Source: Pseudomonadota bacterium (GTDB lineage: Bacteria > Pseudomonadota > Gammaproteobacteria > Pseudomonadales > Pseudohongiellaceae). From it: 64,000 nt of DNA. The notes below the pieces were generated by a model. It ran no database searches, was not told the origin of the DNA, and saw only the letters and a list, made by a program, of their open reading frames with translations. Shown here piece by piece: positions 61,202 to 64,000 of this stretch. The stretch's first letter is position 1. The number at the start of each line of letters is the position of its first letter. Both the position numbers and the translations under genes were made by a program. The stretch lies in contig JAQCBT010000008.1 of NCBI GenBank assembly GCA_027621405.1, forward strand, positions 1 through 64,000, in the 5' to 3' direction.

Positions 61202-62506
61202 TCATTTGATCATTTTGCCTGCTTTGATGACTGAGCTAACCCGTTCCAGTTCAGTGATGTCTTCCAGTGGGCTATTGCTGGTGGCTATGATGTCAGCGTG
61301 TTTGCCGGGCTCAATGCTGCCGATGACATCAGATTGGGACAGCAGTTCCGCGGCAGCCACTGTGGCCGAATAGATCGCCTCCATCTCTGACATACCTGCC
61401 TGCACCATGTAATAGAACTCCTCGCCGTTGAGTCCATGGGGCGTCACAGCAGAATCGGTGCCGAACGCGACCTTGACTCCGGCCGCGAAAGCGCGACCTA
61501 TATTGGTCATTGCTGCTTCACCGGCGGCGTAAGCCTTTGCCTTTATGTCGTCGGTGAAGAATGGGTTGCCTTCCATGGTCTCGGGTATCTTGATGCCTGG
61601 CAGCAAGGTAGGGACGAGATAGGCGCCGGTTTCCAGAAACAGGCGAATAGACTCGTCATCAAGGAAGGTACCGTGGTCGATGCTGTCCACACCTGCTCTC
61701 AGCGCCGCGTTGATGCCATCGGCACCGTGGGCGTGGGCGGCCACCTTCACCCCAAGGTTATGCGCGGTATCCATGATCTCCACCAACTCGTCATCGGTAA
61801 GCTGCTGACCCAATCCCGTGCCAGTATCGGAAAGCACACCGCCCGTGGCTGTGATCTTGATCCAGTCCGCGCCATACTTGATCGCCTCACGAACCGCCTG
61901 CCGGCAAGAATAGGGGCCATCGCAGATCGTTTCCGGGGTCCATAACTCCAGCAATTCTGGCTTCACGCCGTCAACATCGCCATGCCCCCCGGTCGCGGAG
62001 ATCGCACTGCCGGCGGCAAATATGGTGGGGCCATCGATCAACCCCTGGTTAATGGCATCACGCAATGCATAGATCGCTTCCGGTTCCGAACCCAGGTCGC
62101 GCACCGTCGTAAAACCAGCCCGCAGGGTAATTCCCGCATAGTAGGCACCGCGAAGCGCCTCCATGGAAGTGGTCACCGTGAGCGCATCCATGCGGCTGTT
62201 GGGACTGATTTCACCCGTAAGATGGACATGCATGTCCACAAGGCCGGGCAGGACGAAGCTGTCTCGCAAATTAACGATCTGCGCCCCGTCAAAGCCGGAA
62301 CCATCGATATATCCATCCCGTACCGATTCAATCACACCATTACGCACGACTATCGACTGTTGCGTCTCAGGCGCTTCACCCGGAATCGCCAGCAATGTAC
62401 CGGCCTGAATGATCAGCACATCGTCATTCTGTGCGGTTGCAAGAGCAGCAAAACTCAAAACGAAAAAAACTATCGCAACTCTATCTAGCAGACGTCCATG
62501 GTTCAC
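61202..62506 (-). CDS. Secreted amidohydrolase (imidazolonepropionase/prolidase-like)
   Basis: The 434-residue protein has a signal peptide (IVFFVLSFAALATAQ). Metal-site motifs of the amidohydrolase superfamily are in place: HVHL (His93, His95) in LPGLVDMHVHLTG, the bridging lysine region DWIKITATGG, VAAHAHG, SIDHGTFL and the catalytic aspartate in FGTDSAV. This matches the exported Xaa-Pro dipeptidase/imidazolonepropionase-like group (Sgx9260-type), which often acts on dipeptides or N-acyl amino acids. Monocistronic, with its own terminator. Confidence 0.92.
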   Translation of the reverse strand: MNHGRLLDRVAIVFFVLSFAALATAQNDDVLIIQAGTLLAIPGEAPETQQSIVVRNGVIESVRDGYIDGSGFDGAQIVNLRDSFVLPGLVDMHVHLTGEISPNSRMDALTVTTSMEALRGAYYAGITLRAGFTTVRDLGSEPEAIYALRDAINQGLIDGPTIFAAGSAISATGGHGDVDGVKPELLELWTPETICDGPYSCRQAVREAIKYGADWIKITATGGVLSDTGTGLGQQLTDDELVEIMDTAHNLGVKVAAHAHGADGINAALRAGVDSIDHGTFLDDESIRLFLETGAYLVPTLLPGIKIPETMEGNPFFTDDIKAKAYAAGEAAMTNIGRAFAAGVKVAFGTDSAVTPHGLNGEEFYYMVQAGMSEMEAIYSATVAAAELLSQSDVIGSIEPGKHADIIATSNSPLEDITELERVSSVIKAGKMIK

Positions 62507-62547
62507 GTGATTTCTCCGGAATCCAGTATTGAATCAGGGTTAAGCGA

Positions 62548-63123
62548 CTACTGGTCCCTTGGTGGCGGCGGAGTCCAGTCGCATCCCTCACAATTGGGGT
62601 CGACATTATTCTGGCCCATCACTTCGAAGATGAAATCGCGCCATACTTCATTGGGCTGCCATACCGTGTTCATGTCGGCCTTGGCTTCTGCGACCGGCAC
62701 GTCCTCATATAACACTCGATAGAGGAAACTAAAGGCTGTGGCGCGGGCATTGACCTGGCAATGCAGCAGAGTCTTCTTGTCGGTATTGCGCCGCATGGAG
62801 TCGGCAAAGGCGTAGAAATCATCTGGCAGGGGGTTGGAGAAATCCACTGGCACCTGCATGTATTCCATGCCCAGGCGCTTTACGATCTGATCCTCATCGG
62901 GCAGCGCATTCTGGTTGTTGGTGAAGGCTATGTAGACGACACGTTCGAAACCGGCGTCTGCTATGGCCTGCAGCTGCTCTTCGGTGGGCTGGCCGGAGCT
63001 GGCGAAGGTGGCGCTGTACTGGCGGAAATTGGTGATTTCCGTCAGGTTCGCAGGCGGTTCTTCAACGGCCAGCACGGTGCTCGAAAACAACGCCACAAGC
63101 AGGGTTATTACTTTGTTCTTCAT
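62548..63123 (-). CDS. Secreted DUF442/phosphatase-like protein
   Basis: The start is ATG 63123 (MKNKVITLLVALFSSTVLA), with GAGGTAAGC ahead; the longer ORF adds 21 residues before the signal peptide. The 191-residue protein has the pattern of the DUF442 / beta-lactamase-hydrolase-like dual-specificity phosphatase fold: NFRQYSATFASSGQPTEEQLQAIADAGFERVVYIA, then the phosphate-loop HCQVNARAT with Cys122 and Arg127. The Gly normally found in this loop (CxxGxR) is Asn. The C-terminal tail carries two cysteines (NCEGCDW). Periplasmic location is unusual for a phosphatase; the substrate is unknown. Confidence 0.82.
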   Translation of the reverse strand: MKNKVITLLVALFSSTVLAVEEPPANLTEITNFRQYSATFASSGQPTEEQLQAIADAGFERVVYIAFTNNQNALPDEDQIVKRLGMEYMQVPVDFSNPLPDDFYAFADSMRRNTDKKTLLHCQVNARATAFSFLYRVLYEDVPVAEAKADMNTVWQPNEVWRDFIFEVMGQNNVDPNCEGCDWTPPPPRDQ

Positions 63124-63287
63124 GCTTACCTCAATCAGGGTCTGGTTATCGGTGGCCCTACTATAACAGCTTGTTCCTGCCCTCAACCATCCAGAAAAGC
63201 TGCGGCACAGTGCCGCAGAATCAGATTAGAGGCAGAGGGCTGCTGAACGTGGATTTAGCAAAGTCTGGCATGCTATAAGCTATTTCC

Positions 63288-64000
63288 ATGAAAGAAGAAA
63301 TCCTCGACCGCTGGCGACATTCCCACAGCTTCGGACAGGACCGGAAACGCCCCGGGGAAATCCGCACCCTCGTGGTGATTGTGATTACTGCCTCCATGAT
63401 GGTTGTGGAGATAGTGGCCGGCATTGCCTATGGCTCCATGGCGCTACTCGCAGATGGCCTGCATATGGGCTCCCATGCGGTGGCGCTGGGCATTAACGCC
63501 TTCGCCTACGTGTACGCCCGTCGCCATGCCCATAATGAACGCTATAGCTTCGGTACCGGCAAGGTGAATACCCTGGGGGGCTACACTGGAGCGATCCTGC
63601 TGGCAGTCTTTGCGGCGATGATGGCCTGGGAGAGTATACTGCGGCTGCTGTCTCCGGTAGAGATCGCATTCAACCAGGCAATCTTTGTCGCCACACTGGG
63701 GCTGATCGTGAACGGTGCGTCAGTAGTTATTCTCGGTGAGCACCATACCCAGGATCATGACCATGATCACGAGCATCATCATCTTCATGACCACGATCAC
63801 CACCATGACCACAATCTCAAGTCAGCGTACCTGCATGTGCTGGCGGATGCCCTGACCTCTCTGCTCGCCATCGTGGCCCTGCTTATCGGGAAGTATTTCG
63901 GGGCGGTGTGGATGGATCCACTCATGGGTATCGTCGGTGCCCTGCTCGTCGGTCGCTGGTCAGTGGGGCTCTTGAAATCCACCAGCGCCATCCTGCTGGA
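63288..64000 (+). CDS. CDF-family Co/Ni/Zn exporter, DmeF-like (3' truncated by window edge)
   Basis: The frame opens at ATG 63288 (MKEEILDRWRHSHSFGQDRKR) and is still open at 64000, so only 237 residues are visible; the ORF track omits it. The first helices carry the CDF metal site AGIAYGSMALLADGLHMGSHAVALG, with HxxxD pairs repeated in LHVLADALTSLLAIVALLIGKYFG. FGTGKVNTLGGY and WMDPLMGIVGALLV are typical of DmeF. A cytoplasmic loop holds a striking His/Asp run (HDHDHDHEHHHLHDHDHHH). It should export divalent metal in exchange for H+. Confidence 0.92.
   Translation, partial: MKEEILDRWRHSHSFGQDRKRPGEIRTLVVIVITASMMVVEIVAGIAYGSMALLADGLHMGSHAVALGINAFAYVYARRHAHNERYSFGTGKVNTLGGYTGAILLAVFAAMMAWESILRLLSPVEIAFNQAIFVATLGLIVNGASVVILGEHHTQDHDHDHEHHHLHDHDHHHDHNLKSAYLHVLADALTSLLAIVALLIGKYFGAVWMDPLMGIVGALLVGRWSVGLLKSTSAILL

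Overview
The window is about 64 kb of bacterial chromosome with dense coding, short gaps and moderately high GC. Several points suggest a marine-type, aerobic, heterotrophic gammaproteobacterium: the divergent ssb/uvrA pair, an Fpr-type ferredoxin reductase, the MacAB-TolC-like exporter, an Oar-like TonB-dependent receptor, a TAXI-type TRAP transporter, and the secreted amidase, M14 and M16 hydrolases. I cannot name the genus. I saw no CRISPR array, rRNA, tRNA, phage or complete insertion sequence. About 46 real genes are supported, including two small ones (44 and 57 aa) below the ORF-track cut-off.

Layout. 0-11.5 kb: a truncated envelope-type protein, a DAACS symporter, fpr, then a leftward operon for a tripartite ABC exporter (outer-membrane factor, long HlyD-type adaptor, ATPase, permease) with a secreted amidase downstream, and a rightward coiled-coil envelope protein. 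11.6-20.6 kb: an M16 lipoprotein peptidase, then a tightly coupled five-gene operon (ABC ATPase, ABC-2-like permease, two-PDZ lipoprotein, two FG-GAP/VCBS proteins) that I do not recognise as a described system. 20.8-26.3 kb: a small membrane protein, the TAXI TRAP transporter coupled to a CurA-like reductase, and a Ca/Na antiporter. 26.3-34.4 kb (leftward): a giant coiled-coil protein with 102-residue repeats, a collapsed SulP remnant, DUF2937, DUF2333, a lipoprotein, moeA, an RmlD-like protein lacking its catalytic lysine, and ssb. 34.4-35.1 kb: an unusual repeat-rich ssb-uvrA intergenic region. 35.1-45 kb: uvrA, a Tat multicopper oxidase, an Oar-like receptor and an M14 carboxypeptidase. 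45-51 kb: a hybrid kinase whose N-terminus is out of frame at a G7 tract, and a Tat-exported PaoABC-like molybdenum aldehyde oxidoreductase. 51-58 kb: a long perfect hairpin typical of RAYT-associated repeats, a 44-aa membrane peptide, a second hybrid kinase, hemH, alaX, and a REC-GGDEF-EAL protein split by one stop codon. 58.6-64 kb: a secreted redoxin/cytochrome c/copper-monooxygenase-like fusion, a 57-aa protein, an amidohydrolase, a phosphatase-like secreted protein and a truncated DmeF-like CDF exporter.

How they work together. Much of the window serves the cell envelope: export (MacAB-TolC-like, ABC-PDZ-VCBS), uptake (TRAP, DAACS, TonB receptor), and periplasmic redox and metal chemistry (multicopper oxidase, molybdenum oxidoreductase, redoxin-cytochrome fusion, CDF exporter). 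MoeA could supply cofactor to the PaoABC-like enzyme. Four loci show decay or possible switching: the SulP remnant, the GGDEF/EAL stop, the G7 kinase, and a response-regulator domain with Lys in place of the switch Thr. All assignments are by eye from sequence motifs; no database search was run.
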